Of a stretch of DNA of 64,000 nucleotides, positions 9,045 through 17,539 are shown piece after piece. Within the stretch, counting starts at the first letter, position 1; every line of letters begins with the position of its first letter. Source of the DNA: Pirellula sp. (GTDB taxonomy: Bacteria > Planctomycetota > Planctomycetia > Pirellulales > Lacipirellulaceae); the NCBI GenBank assembly GCA_013822725.1, contig PNKX01000013.1, forward strand, positions 1-64,000. The letters run 5' to 3'. Below the pieces are notes generated by a model. It ran no database searches, was not told the DNA's origin, and worked only from the letters and a program-made list of their open reading frames with translations. A program made the translations under genes and the position numbers.

Positions 9045-9548
9045 GAAAAAAGGAAATAGCTTGCGCCACGGCGCCGGCGTTAACGGCGAAATGCGTCGCC
9101 GATGGGGGCGCGTCGCGGACGATTAGCGGCAGGCCGTTTTATCGGTCGGGCGTTCTGGCCTAACAAGCGTTTTTAGCGGGTTTTTGCAGGTCGGCAGGTC
9201 TGATCGACGAAAAACGCCTGGTTTTTGCGAGGCTGCCATGTCTGCCAAGTCTGCCAACTGCGGCGCTTCGTTTTTGTTGGCATACTTGAGGAATGCGTCT
9301 CTGATTTGACAACTCACAGACGATTTGCGTGGAGGGTTGGCGACGCATGCGGCTGGTTCGCGCCGCGGAGCGGCGATCGATGCGTGACCACGCGGAGCGT
9401 GGGCACGAGTAAAAACGAGAGGTGAGTTTTCAAAGAACGGCGATCGGGCTGGAACGCCTGACCAGTCTCAACCTAGCAGGTCGCGCGGCCACTTTCTGTA
9501 GGCTAGCGCCAAGATTTTTCGGCGGCCGTTTTTGGATGGAAGCGGCTT
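9045..9548 (-). repeat. About 500-bp repeat element B', inverted copy
   Basis: This is the reverse-complement counterpart of 5843-6341. Shared landmarks, in order, are GGAAATAGCTTGCGCCACGG at the inner edge, GGCAGCCTCGCAAAAACCAG-type sequence, the GCCCACGC/GCGTGGGC palindrome, and GATGGAAGCGGCT at the outer edge. The inner stretch around 9120-9180 is more diverged. It directly abuts element A'. Together B and B' bracket the hydrolase remnant, the SDR gene and the CXXCH gene. Confidence 0.75.
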
Positions 9549-9549
9549 C

Positions 9550-9701
9550 CGTAAGGTGTGGTGCTCGCACCCGCCTCGCCCAGCATGGAGTCAGCTGCCG
9601 CGAGTCAACGACTTATCGGATGACAGCGAGAGCGAAGGACAAGTCCTGACCGCAAATTCCGCGGTAACGGGAAAGGTGGGTGCGGAAGCACCCACCCTAC
9701 G
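9550..9701 (-). repeat. MITE-like element A', inverted copy
   Basis: The ends read CGTAAGGTG and CACCCTACG, matching element A at 3445-3585 in reverse with one end mismatch. The blocks GGTGGGTGCGGAAGCACCCA and GCACC..GCCTCGCCCAGCAT are shared. The middle about 70 bp differs from copy A. It is joined directly to B', whereas on the left side A and B are separated by two genes. No gene lies between here and 9773. Confidence 0.68.
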
Positions 9702-9772
9702 AGACTGAGGCCATGCATCGGCAGGGTCAGGATGGAACTTAAGAAACGGCTGCGAGAGCTACAGTCCGGCAT

Positions 9773-12058
9773 TTAATTAGGCAATGCCGGCCGCGGCGGG
9801 CCAACATACGGCTTGGCGCCCAAGTCCGTCCTTCCAGTCCGTTCAACCTGGAGCAGCGCAGGATCGGCCGTCGGCGGCGCCGTGATGTAGCCGTGGTATC
9901 GCCCCATCCAATAGGCTAATAGCCACGCGCCAGGTTCGATCACATCAGGACTGCCCGACCCGCCATCCGCCTGCATCGTCCAATGATCCCACCGCATCGG
10001 TTCCGTTTCGCGCGGTGAAAACGCACGAATGCCCGCCTTATTAGCTTCGTAGCCCGGGGGAGTTTGCAAGTCGGCGCGGTGCGAGTTTTGAAAACTCCAG
10101 ACCCGCAAGTCGAGCGGCCACTCGCGCAAATGCTTCACCGCTGGCTCAACCTCGCACTCGTTGCCCGTCAGGGCGCCGTAGACAAAATTGAACCACGGGT
10201 TCTGCTCAATCCGCACGAGTTCATACGACCTTTCAAGACTTCGCCGATACTTTCCGCGCAGCAGCGGATCCTGTTCGTAAGCCAGGAGATTGGCGTAGCT
10301 CCACAATCCTAACTCATCCAGGAAATGGAGCACGCCGTCGGGAGGAAACGTGTTGCGCTGCCGGAGCGTGAAGTCTGGGTAGCCAAGTTTGACGAGTTGA
10401 TCGTACGCCACGCCCGCTTGTTCGTCGCCGGCGAGCACCTGCGCGGTCTTCATAAACGAAAGCACCTGCAGCGCCTGCAGTCCGCGGTCGTACATACCTT
10501 CTTCTGTAGTGAAGTACTCAGGATCCCAGCGGCCCCAACGCGTCGGTTTGCCGTCGACGTCGATCAGCTTCCATTCATTCTTGGCGATATGCGCGGCGAT
10601 GTGCGCGAGGTGACGTTTGGCTTGTTCGACTTCTTCACCCTGCGCGACATGATCGAGGAATAGCTTCACGGCGTAAAAGTGGGAACAGATTTCGTCGCTA
10701 GAAGTATCGCCCTTCCACTCGAACAACCCGTCGGCAGTGTCATGCCACTCGGCAGGGGCGCCGCCGGAGCCGTGGTCAGCTTGATGCCCGACTTCGCCCT
10801 TCGCCCAAACGGCACGGGCGACAAATCCTGGCATAGCCGTCATCGACTCCAACCAGCGGAAAGCCTGGAAGGTCTGCACCGCTTGCTCGCGGGCGGCGGG
10901 ATCTTTGGTGACAGCATACCGATAGGCCTGAGCCGCCAGATAGTTGCCCGTGTAGCCGCCATCATTGTCGCTGACCTCGCGGACGTACTCCTGCAGCTTG
11001 TCATCCCATTCCAGCTTGTGGGTGAAGCCTAATCGTCGTTGGCCCCACTCGTCCAAATGGCGTTCGTAATAGTCGGCCTTCTTTTGCAACGTGAATGGCT
11101 CATACTCGATGACGCCAAGTCCTTTGGGGGTAGCAAGGTAAGCCGCACGATCACTGACGGCAATCGCGTTCACCCGTTCGTCAGGGAGCCAGCGCCGCCC
11201 GGCGAAGTAATGGAATTCGCCGTTGACCATGCGAATGGCGCCGCGACTGGTTCCAATCCACAGGTCGTCGTCGAAACCGTTGGCCAAGCAGAGCGCGTCC
11301 TCGTAGCACAGGCCTTGTTCCCCTCGAATGGCGGTGAGGAGCATCCCGCGCAGCACCGCCAGGCCGCGATCGGTCGCGATGAATAGCTGGCTGCCTTGGC
11401 TCAGCGCGTCGCGCGTGGCGACCGAAGGAAGCATCCCCCAATCCCATGCTTTGTCGGAGGGCCATTCATAGACGTTCTTCGCGCCGATGCGATCTCCGTC
11501 AACGAAAGTCAATCTTCCCGAACCATGAACGTAGAGCGTTTCGCAATGGGAGATGATGCGCGTGATGGGAAACGGCGACTCGCCGGCGGTATAAGGCTGC
11601 ACGCCGTCGCCGACGACGCGCCACAAACGCCGCCCACTGGCCACGATTGTTTCGCCAAGATGAGTGGTGAGATCGTTAAACGACTCGCCGGAAATTTTCT
11701 GCCAAGCGCCGTCTTGCAGCCGGTGCAAGCCGTCGCCGGCCATCGCCCACAACGCCGTTTCCGTCGCTGCCAGCCGACGGATCGGTTGCGACAACTCCGC
11801 CACCGGAACGAGTTGCTCACTCTCGACGACGAACAGCCTCTGATCGGAACCTACGAAGACGCGTTTGCCGAAAACGGCGACGCCTGTCAGCGGAACCGAC
11901 GACGGGATCTGCCTGCCGACTTCTTGGAGATAGACTTCGTCAACGACCGCTTCCGAGGCGCGTCGTTGCGGCGGATCGGCCAACACGACAGGTGGCGGCG
12001 TCAAGTCAGCCAGTAACAACGCCAGAAACGTAACGGCGGACGTGCGTATGATTCTCAT
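9773..12058 (-). CDS. Exported protein with N-terminal propeller and C-terminal alpha/alpha-barrel domain
   Basis: A 761-residue exported protein. The signal peptide is MRIIRTSAVTFLALLLADLT. The first half has short propeller-type repeats such as ETALWAMAGDGLHRLQDG, DDLWIGTSRGAIRMVNG and RAAYLATPKGLGVIEY, resembling the sensor propellers of two-component regulators (Reg_prop). The second half, from about residue 330, is helical with NDGGYTGNYLAAQAYRYA and ICSHFYAVKLFLDHVA, like the (alpha/alpha)6 toroids of glycoside hydrolases or polysaccharide lyases. No catalytic motif can be named. ATG 12058 is preferred because it begins the signal peptide; an upstream ATG at 12154 is possible. It stands alone between repeat A' and the tRNA region. 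A role in glycan binding or breakdown is inferred only from the folds. Confidence 0.68.
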   Translation of the reverse strand: MRIIRTSAVTFLALLLADLTPPPVVLADPPQRRASEAVVDEVYLQEVGRQIPSSVPLTGVAVFGKRVFVGSDQRLFVVESEQLVPVAELSQPIRRLAATETALWAMAGDGLHRLQDGAWQKISGESFNDLTTHLGETIVASGRRLWRVVGDGVQPYTAGESPFPITRIISHCETLYVHGSGRLTFVDGDRIGAKNVYEWPSDKAWDWGMLPSVATRDALSQGSQLFIATDRGLAVLRGMLLTAIRGEQGLCYEDALCLANGFDDDLWIGTSRGAIRMVNGEFHYFAGRRWLPDERVNAIAVSDRAAYLATPKGLGVIEYEPFTLQKKADYYERHLDEWGQRRLGFTHKLEWDDKLQEYVREVSDNDGGYTGNYLAAQAYRYAVTKDPAAREQAVQTFQAFRWLESMTAMPGFVARAVWAKGEVGHQADHGSGGAPAEWHDTADGLFEWKGDTSSDEICSHFYAVKLFLDHVAQGEEVEQAKRHLAHIAAHIAKNEWKLIDVDGKPTRWGRWDPEYFTTEEGMYDRGLQALQVLSFMKTAQVLAGDEQAGVAYDQLVKLGYPDFTLRQRNTFPPDGVLHFLDELGLWSYANLLAYEQDPLLRGKYRRSLERSYELVRIEQNPWFNFVYGALTGNECEVEPAVKHLREWPLDLRVWSFQNSHRADLQTPPGYEANKAGIRAFSPRETEPMRWDHWTMQADGGSGSPDVIEPGAWLLAYWMGRYHGYITAPPTADPALLQVERTGRTDLGAKPYVGPPRPALPN

Positions 12059-12530
12059 TGAGGAGCAATTCAAGGTTGAGTCACGAAAGGCAGGAATAGC
12101 ATGGTTGCTTAGCAAGACCTCGCGTCGCTCCATGGTGTGGCGATCTGCTACCAACCGATATTAATTCATTTCAAAAGACATGACCAATCGCCAGTGACGT
12201 TGTGAGGACGTGAAGACCTGAAGACGTACTGCAGTGCCTTCGACAACGCCAACCGGATCGCGCGGCCTGTCGGTCTCGAATCTATGGCGCCAAGGCGATC
12301 AAAGTACCCACAGGCGCCAACCGACGATGATCCAACTATAGGTACTTCTGCAACATCATAGCGCGGCGACCAGACACGGCATCAACGTCGCGGGCGGACG
12401 AGCGCGTCTAAGTTGCCAAGAACTTCGCGTGCCAGGCGTGCTCAAGAGACGAGCGGCTGAATGGAGCGTTTGCGCCGTACTGAGAATACCGAGTGATTCG
12501 GCAATCGCCATAACTCCTTGTGGGATAAAG
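12059..12530. other. Intergenic region, no gene seen
   Basis: This is the upstream region of the propeller protein and the stretch next to tRNA-Lys. Short open frames are present without any recognisable sequence. I see no strong promoter or hairpin. Confidence 0.35.
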
Positions 12531-12603
<73 letters not shown>

Positions 12604-12678
12604 GTTGCCCGCGAGTAGCAGGCAGACTCAGGATTTTAGCGTTTCGACGCTGCGCCGCCAGGGGGGGCGGCGGGTAGT

Positions 12679-12772
12679 GATACCGTTTCCGCCGGGGTCG
12701 TTCCGAGGTACTCCGAGGAATCTGGCCAGACCCCTCGGAGTACCTCGGGGTGACAGGAGGGCAAACGGTATC
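12679..12772. repeat. Nested inverted repeats between the DUF1570 gene and tRNA-Lys
   Basis: An inner exact 16-bp stem (12703-12718 with 12733-12748, CCGAGGTACTCCGAGG) has a 14-nt loop. An outer 10-bp stem, GATACCGTTT/AAACGGTATC (12679-12688 with 12763-12772), encloses it. The structure lies immediately after the stop of the minus-strand DUF1570 gene and before the tRNA on the same strand. It may act as a transcription end or processing site. No T tract is present, so this is uncertain. Confidence 0.6.
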
Positions 12773-12779
12773 GCTCCCC

Positions 12780-13982
12780 TCACTTCACCCGGTTCATCAT
12801 CCGGTAGAAGTCGTCTTCGAGCGTTTTGAGGTCGTCGCCGAAGGCGGCGCGGAATTCCTTCACGCGCTGCCCTTTTTTATCCTCGACCAGCACCGGCTTC
12901 GCGGCGATCGTCTTCATGTACGCGGCGTACTCCTTCGGCCGCGACCGGATGAGGAAGTAGTTCCAGGCCCACGCCTGGGCGTACGAGTCGACCGCCGTCT
13001 CGGGCGTTTGGAACAGCTTGTCGTCGGTCAGCATCCGCTCGAGCGGGATGATCTTCCCCGCGTCGTAGTTGTCGTGGAACAGGTCGAAGCGGCTGTAGTT
13101 GACGTTGCCGATGCCGCTCCAGCTCCGGCTGCTGGCGAGGTCGGGCGTTTCGAAGAACGTCGCCATCCCTTCGGTGAGCCAGAAGGGGTTCGACACCATG
13201 CGGGTCTGCAACCCGCAGTTGAACGCGATCTGGTGGGTCGCTTCGTGGACGATCGTCGCCACCAGCGGCTCGGCCTCCGGCTGCGAGAGAAGCGTGCTGA
13301 TGTCGTGACGCGACCCGCGGGCCCCGGCGTTCTGGCGGAACGCCTGCATGCCGGTGAGGTCGTACATCATGATCCGGTTCGTTTCGAGATTATAGTAACC
13401 GATGATGTTGCTGACCGACGCGCCGAGGTCCTTCTTCGAATAGTCGGCGTACGACGCCTGATCGGCGAAGACGAGCACCACGAGCGGCTGCTCGGGCTCC
13501 TTCACCGGCGACTTCTGCTTCTTCCAGTAGGAGATGAACGCGCGCTGCAGTCGCTCGAGCAGCGAGCTGGTCCACTCGGCGTAGGTCGGCGTCGTGTTGT
13601 AGCAGACGATGTAGTTCTTCGAGTTGTGAATGCGAAAGCCGGCCGGGAGTTCGGCGAGGAGCTGCGCCGTGAGCTCTTCGCGCGTGAGCGGCACGAGCGG
13701 TTCGGAGTCGCTCTTGCGGTCGCGGATCGTCGAGCCAGGGAGGCGGTGGATGGCGCCGTCGGCGGTTTTCAGCAGCATGCCGCCGTCGCGGGCTTCGACG
13801 ATCGGCTCTCCCGAAAGCTTATTCTCCGGCTGGCCGGGGAGCGCGACGGTAACGTGTTCCAGCGCCAAGGCCGGCTGGGGCGTGCTCGCCAGGAGCAGCG
13901 TGATCGTGAGCGCAATCATGCTGCTCATCGCGTAGCAGGCGAGAGACGGCAAACGGCGGCGAGTGGCGATGCGCGGCGGCAT
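12780..13982 (-). CDS. DUF1570 protein, putative zinc metalloprotease
   Basis: A 400-residue exported protein. A hydrophobic segment near residues 18-40 (MSSMIALTITLLLAS..ALA) is a signal peptide or anchor. The family mark is TIVHEATHQIAFN, with HEATH at residues 246-250, followed by FWLTEGMATFFE, whose Glu near 271 would be the third zinc ligand of a gluzincin-type protease. DUF1570 proteins are frequent in planctomycetes and their substrates are unknown. ATG 13982 is chosen because it begins the exported protein and leaves 87 bp to the divergent trpC start; the frame is open further upstream but overlaps trpC. It may share the intergenic region with trpC for divergent promoters. Confidence 0.82.
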   Translation of the reverse strand: MPPRIATRRRLPSLACYAMSSMIALTITLLLASTPQPALALEHVTVALPGQPENKLSGEPIVEARDGGMLLKTADGAIHRLPGSTIRDRKSDSEPLVPLTREELTAQLLAELPAGFRIHNSKNYIVCYNTTPTYAEWTSSLLERLQRAFISYWKKQKSPVKEPEQPLVVLVFADQASYADYSKKDLGASVSNIIGYYNLETNRIMMYDLTGMQAFRQNAGARGSRHDISTLLSQPEAEPLVATIVHEATHQIAFNCGLQTRMVSNPFWLTEGMATFFETPDLASSRSWSGIGNVNYSRFDLFHDNYDAGKIIPLERMLTDDKLFQTPETAVDSYAQAWAWNYFLIRSRPKEYAAYMKTIAAKPVLVEDKKGQRVKEFRAAFGDDLKTLEDDFYRMMNRVK

Positions 13983-14069
13983 GGTTCTCTTCAGTGTACA
14001 CAACCGCTCGGCGGAGGCCGATGCGTGTCGAACGTTTCCGCCTCGCTGACGCATATATGGCAGGCTAGA

Positions 14070-14864
14070 ATGACCGGTATGACCGATACCGTACTGGACA
14101 GAATCGTCGCCGTGAAGCGTCGCGAGATCGCCGCGGCCCGCGAGCGGGTGGCCGAGGCAGAACTGCGGCGGCGGCTGGCCGATGCGCCGCCGGTGCGGGA
14201 TTTCTTCGCCGCTCTCACCAAACCGGGCCCGATCCGGCTGATCGCCGAGGTAAAAAAGGCGAGCCCTTCCGCTGGCGTGATTCGCGAGGACTTCGACCCG
14301 GTCGCGATCGCTCAGATTTATGAGCAGCACGGGGCCAGTTGCCTGAGCGTGCTCACCGACGAGCCTCACTTCCAGGGGCATCTCGATTACCTCACCGCCG
14401 TGCGGGCGAGCGTTGGGCTGCCCGTGTTGCGGAAGGATTTTGTGCTCGACTCCTACCAGGTGGTGGAAGCCCGGGCGGCGGGGGCGGATGCGGTGTTGCT
14501 AATCGCGGAATGCCTCGACGATTGCAACCTGCGGAAGCTCCACAACGAGATCGTGGAACTCGGCATGACGCCTCTGGTGGAGATTTACGATCCAGAGAAC
14601 CTGCCGCGGGTGCTGGAGGCGGGCGCGACGCTCATCGGCGTGAACAACCGCGACCTGCGGACGTTCAAGGTCGACCTGGAGCACACGCTGCGGCTGCGGC
14701 CGGGCATTCCGGCGGAGTGCGTGATGGTGAGCGAAAGCGGCGTGAAGACCCACGCGGACGTGACGCGGCTCGAAGCGGCCGGCGTCGACGCGATCCTTGT
14801 CGGTGAGTCTCTGATGCGCGAGCCCGACATCGGGGCCGCGGTGGACCGCTTGCTTGGTCGTTAG
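14070..14864 (+). CDS. trpC: Indole-3-glycerol-phosphate synthase
   Basis: A 264-residue cytoplasmic TIM-barrel enzyme that converts 1-(2-carboxyphenylamino)-1-deoxyribulose 5-phosphate to indole-3-glycerol phosphate in tryptophan synthesis. Visible marks are IAEVKKASPSAGVI (catalytic Lys in the first strand motif), LSVLTDEPHFQGHLDYL, LRKDFVLDSYQV (second catalytic Lys), LIGVNNRDLRTF and VSESGV with DAILVGESLM at the phosphate site. Length and motif order are normal for a monofunctional TrpC. Two in-frame ATGs, 14070 and 14079, are possible; the first is listed. The frame is open far upstream only because it runs antisense to the DUF1570 gene. No other trp gene is adjacent, so tryptophan genes are scattered, and I see no leader peptide or T-box. 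Confidence 0.96.
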   Translation: MTGMTDTVLDRIVAVKRREIAAARERVAEAELRRRLADAPPVRDFFAALTKPGPIRLIAEVKKASPSAGVIREDFDPVAIAQIYEQHGASCLSVLTDEPHFQGHLDYLTAVRASVGLPVLRKDFVLDSYQVVEARAAGADAVLLIAECLDDCNLRKLHNEIVELGMTPLVEIYDPENLPRVLEAGATLIGVNNRDLRTFKVDLEHTLRLRPGIPAECVMVSESGVKTHADVTRLEAAGVDAILVGESLMREPDIGAAVDRLLGR

Positions 14865-14962
14865 GCGGCTCCGCGTGGGGCTGCAACCGGACGCCGGCGT
14901 ATTCAACACGTTGGCGCGCTCAACGCCATCATTCAGATTCGACAAGTCAGCGCATGAAGAAA

Positions 14963-14990
14963 CGGCAGGGACGACGAATCGTCCCTGCCG
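14963..14990 (-). terminator. Hairpin terminator downstream of the 15095 gene
   Basis: CGGCAGGGACGA and TCGTCCCTGCCG form an exact 12-bp stem with a CGAA tetraloop. Read on the minus strand it is followed by TTTCTTCAT, a moderate U-rich tail, so it probably ends the PEP-CTERM gene at 15095. It lies 98 bp after trpC on the other strand and could serve both. Confidence 0.65.
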
Positions 14991-15094
14991 CTTGAATCCG
15001 CTCAGCGGTTAAGTCACCGCCCGTCAGGCGATCTCGCATTCGCCCGACAGGGGGCCATGCAATCCTCGGCGTTGCGACGCCAAGTTCGTACGAA

Positions 15095-15841
15095 CTAGCT
15101 GCGACGTCGGCGAATGGCCACCATCGCCAGACCGCTCACACCAGCCAGGGCCAGCGTCGCGGGCTCCGGAACGAGTGTCTGGGAGAACGATTGGTCAATC
15201 ACCGTCGTCCGAGCCGGCAGGAACCCGCCCTGGGCAGCACTGGCGAAGATGCCCTTCGTGACGTTCAACTTCGTGACCGGCGTCGAGAAGATCGTCGAGT
15301 CGCTTAGCTGCGAATTAACGCCCGGGCCAAGCGTCGAATAGAAAGCATTGAGGGTTTCGTTGTTGCCCAGGAACGTCTCGTCGACGGTTAAGAACGATTC
15401 ATCGCCGGCGCCGACGCCGCCGATGAACAAGTGCGCGTCGGATATTACCCAACCCGCTTCGGCGGATTCCGCATCAACTTCCACCTGGAAGCGAATCAGC
15501 GCGTCTGAGGAGAGGCCGCCCGGCAGGTCGATGAACGTGCCATAGAAGCTCACGCCCCAGTTACCGTCCGGATCCTTGAATCCCAGTACGTTAATGTTAG
15601 CGGGCAACGGCATGTCGCCGTCTCGCGAATAGGAGAAGCCGGTGAAGACCTTGTCGCCGACGATGATGCCGGAGGTGGGATCGTTCTGCAAATCGGCGAG
15701 GCTGATCGAACCGACCGAGTTCACGGCGTCGCCGGCCGGGGTCAAGTCGATAAGGGCTGCCGACGCTGTTGAAGCAGTGAGGCAGGCGGCCATCGCCAGT
15801 GCGAAGGCCGTCGAAACGGCTCTAGTAGCAGGTCGAAGCAT
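15095..15841 (-). CDS. Small secreted PEP-CTERM protein
   Basis: A 248-residue surface protein. The signal peptide is MLRPATRAVSTAFALAMAACLTASTASA. The mature part is beta-rich without a named domain; it includes IVGDKVFTGFSYSRDGDMP and AGWVISDAHLFIGGVG, sequence types common in PEP-CTERM proteins. The C-terminus VPEPATLALAGVSGLAMVAIRRRR is the sorting signal. AAGGA sits about 9 nt before ATG 15841 and supports this start. The gene is single, with its own terminator at 14963-14990. Function is unknown. Confidence 0.82.
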   Translation of the reverse strand: MLRPATRAVSTAFALAMAACLTASTASAALIDLTPAGDAVNSVGSISLADLQNDPTSGIIVGDKVFTGFSYSRDGDMPLPANINVLGFKDPDGNWGVSFYGTFIDLPGGLSSDALIRFQVEVDAESAEAGWVISDAHLFIGGVGAGDESFLTVDETFLGNNETLNAFYSTLGPGVNSQLSDSTIFSTPVTKLNVTKGIFASAAQGGFLPARTTVIDQSFSQTLVPEPATLALAGVSGLAMVAIRRRRS

Positions 15842-16017
15842 TGTAGGTCATCCTTTGCGAGTGTTTTGCCGTCGTCGACCAGGACTGCGTGCTTCATCGG
15901 ATTGCGTTGATGAAGGCCCTAATAAACTTCAGCTGAGCGGAAAATCTCGAAAATCAAAAAAGCTAAAAACGTATCAGTAACGTAAAACGTTGGTCTTACT
16001 TCAATTGAGCGCTCCGA

Positions 16018-16200
16018 TTACCAGGCGCTCCGCTTGTTGGTTCGTTGGTGAATTCCCCCCACCGCTGCTGTACGCTTACGGCGGGCTTTGACCGAGCGGC
16101 TGCTGGCTTGTGCACGCTGACCTCTGCGAGTCGGCGTCGGCCGGTTGGCAGACGACTCGCCGTCGATCGCTGATTCGTCGCCTGGCAGCTGCTTAGACAT
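16018..16200 (-). CDS. Small very basic protein with GIHxRxN-AW C-terminus (paralog 1)
   Basis: A 60-residue protein rich in Arg, Lys, Ser and Thr, ending GGIHQRTNKRSAW. A second small protein in the window (17125-17304) ends NGIHRRRNRKLAW; Gly, Ile, His, Arg, Asn, Ala and Trp are kept at the same spacing. An AAAGGC-type sequence precedes the ATG. The gene begins 20 bp after the stop of the receiver-like gene on the same strand, so the two are probably co-transcribed. The charge suggests nucleic-acid or ribosome binding, which is inference only. I do not know a named family. Confidence 0.65.
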   Translation of the reverse strand: MSKQLPGDESAIDGESSANRPTPTRRGQRAQASSRSVKARRKRTAAVGGIHQRTNKRSAW

Positions 16201-16220
16201 GTCTCAATTGCCTTTCATCG

Positions 16221-16742
16221 CTAATCAACTGCGGGGAGCGCATCGGCGAATTCGATCGACATGGGCGCCAACAGCTCGCGCCGTTCAATCGCCTGCCGAG
16301 CTTCTCGCAGAAGAAACTCAAACCCGCGTAGGCTGTTCGCTTCGCAGAGATAAGCCCAAGCGCCAAGCTGGCGCGCCCAGACCTCCTCCAACTCGTCAGT
16401 TCCGGTTCCGACGACGAGCATCAGCGAACTCGTGATCTCTTTGGTTCGTTCGACGATTCCCTTGAGTTCGCCATAAACCAGGGACGAAGCGTCCGGCAGG
16501 TCGACGACGATCAAGGGAACGCTTCGTTTAAACGCGGCACGCAAGAACTCTCCGGCGTCGCGACAGACGATCGCATCCCACGCTTGAGCCTCGGCCGCAG
16601 TGCGAATGAGCCGGCGACGGTCTGCCGACAACGACACGACGATGCAGCGCAACAGCTGCGGCGGCGCAGAGCGTGCCACAACTCTTGCCGCCTCGCCGCG
16701 AGGGGCGAGTACAGCCGTCGGTGTCCCATTCACAGTTGCCAT
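16221..16742 (-). CDS. Degenerate receiver-domain-like protein
   Basis: A 173-residue soluble protein with the alternating strand and helix pattern of a response-regulator receiver: LLRCIVVSLSADRRRLIRTAA (beta1-alpha1), WDAIVCRD, then VPLIVVDLPDA in the position of beta3. In a normal receiver the phosphorylated Asp ends beta3; here VVDLPD could supply one, but the acidic pair after beta1 is missing and the late Lys is not evident. It has no output domain. It could be a phosphorylation-independent or pseudo-receiver. It is followed after 20 bp by the small basic gene and preceded by a possible small gene, all on the minus strand. Confidence 0.6.
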   Translation of the reverse strand: MATVNGTPTAVLAPRGEAARVVARSAPPQLLRCIVVSLSADRRRLIRTAAEAQAWDAIVCRDAGEFLRAAFKRSVPLIVVDLPDASSLVYGELKGIVERTKEITSSLMLVVGTGTDELEEVWARQLGAWAYLCEANSLRGFEFLLREARQAIERRELLAPMSIEFADALPAVD

Positions 16743-16751
16743 GCTAAGGCG

Positions 16752-16943
16752 CTACTCCGGGCATGCCGCCGCGCGCTTTTCCACGCCAAAACGACACAGG
16801 TGTCCTTCAATCGCAGTTAACAGTCGCCCAATCTCTCGCGCCATCCGACTGCCCAATCGGCGCACTGCAAGATCGAACTCATCTCTCTCAGTCGTCACGC
16901 CAACCGGCGCGACGTCATCCAACTCTCTCCGCAACCTCCGCAC
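16752..16943 (-). CDS. Possible small protein upstream of the receiver-like gene
   Basis: A 63-residue charged frame starting at GTG 16943 after a GGGA sequence, with an in-frame stop just upstream. It ends 9 bp before the receiver-like gene starts. The predicted protein is helical (RDEFDLAVRRLGSRMAREIG) with an RFGVEKRAAACPE end. The tight spacing argues for a real first gene of the operon, but no family is recognised and the codon pattern is not decisive. Confidence 0.4.
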   Translation of the reverse strand: MRRLRRELDDVAPVGVTTERDEFDLAVRRLGSRMAREIGRLLTAIEGHLCRFGVEKRAAACPE

Positions 16944-17124
16944 TCAGTCCCGCAAGACCCTGAGATCCGCAGAACTTGCTTCGTTGCCCCCTCGCCTGCA
17001 CTGATTTACAAGGGCAGCTGAACATAGCTACGAATGCGCAGAATTAGCGCGCTAAGCTTGAAGTCCAAAAAGCAGAATTATCGCGACACAGCACATTTGC
17101 TGCGGCGAACGATCGCATCAAGAA

Positions 17125-17304
17125 CTACCAAGCCAGCTTGCGATTGCGGCGGCGGTGAATGCCGTTGATGGATTGCGGAGCCTTCCCGCGGCGGCGAGCG
17201 TGGCTCGGCTTGTTCCGCTTCTCCAACTTCAGTTCGGTTGCCCGACGGAAGTTATCGGTGCCGTAATCCATTTCACCTTGCTCGTAGAGTTGGATGTGGC
17301 TCAT
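17125..17304 (-). CDS. Small basic protein with GIHxRxN-AW C-terminus (paralog 2)
   Basis: A 59-residue protein beginning MSHIQLYEQGEMDYGTDNFR and ending with a basic tail, NGIHRRRNRKLAW, shared in pattern with the protein at 16018-16200. AAGGGA lies about 7 nt before ATG 17304, which is why I prefer it to a longer frame opening at 17466. Its upstream region carries the three dyad sites at 17540-17647. The function is unknown; the acidic/aromatic front half plus basic tail suggests a small adaptor or RNA-binding protein (inference). Confidence 0.68.
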   Translation of the reverse strand: MSHIQLYEQGEMDYGTDNFRRATELKLEKRNKPSHARRRGKAPQSINGIHRRRNRKLAW

Positions 17305-17539
17305 TTGCTTTCCCTTATCACGCTGGACGCTTTTGAGTCGTCGACGATCGCGACAGACCCTAGAGCGAAAAAGAAGTACTAGGAATCGCACGATGGCATC
17401 GACTCTAACGACGCCATCGTGGGTTGCATTCCTATAGCGAGAAGCGTGCCACAACCCGCAAGACATACCGGGCGGCAGCTAACGGCGGGCTATGAAAGGG
17501 CTTAGCTTCATTCCGGACAACGATGGGAAGTTTTCGAGG

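Noticed and set aside
12750..14069. Extension of the trpC frame by 440 codons upstream
   Set aside because: It is antisense to the DUF1570 gene and Arg/Val/Asp-rich in the way shadow frames are; TrpC begins at 14070 with normal length.
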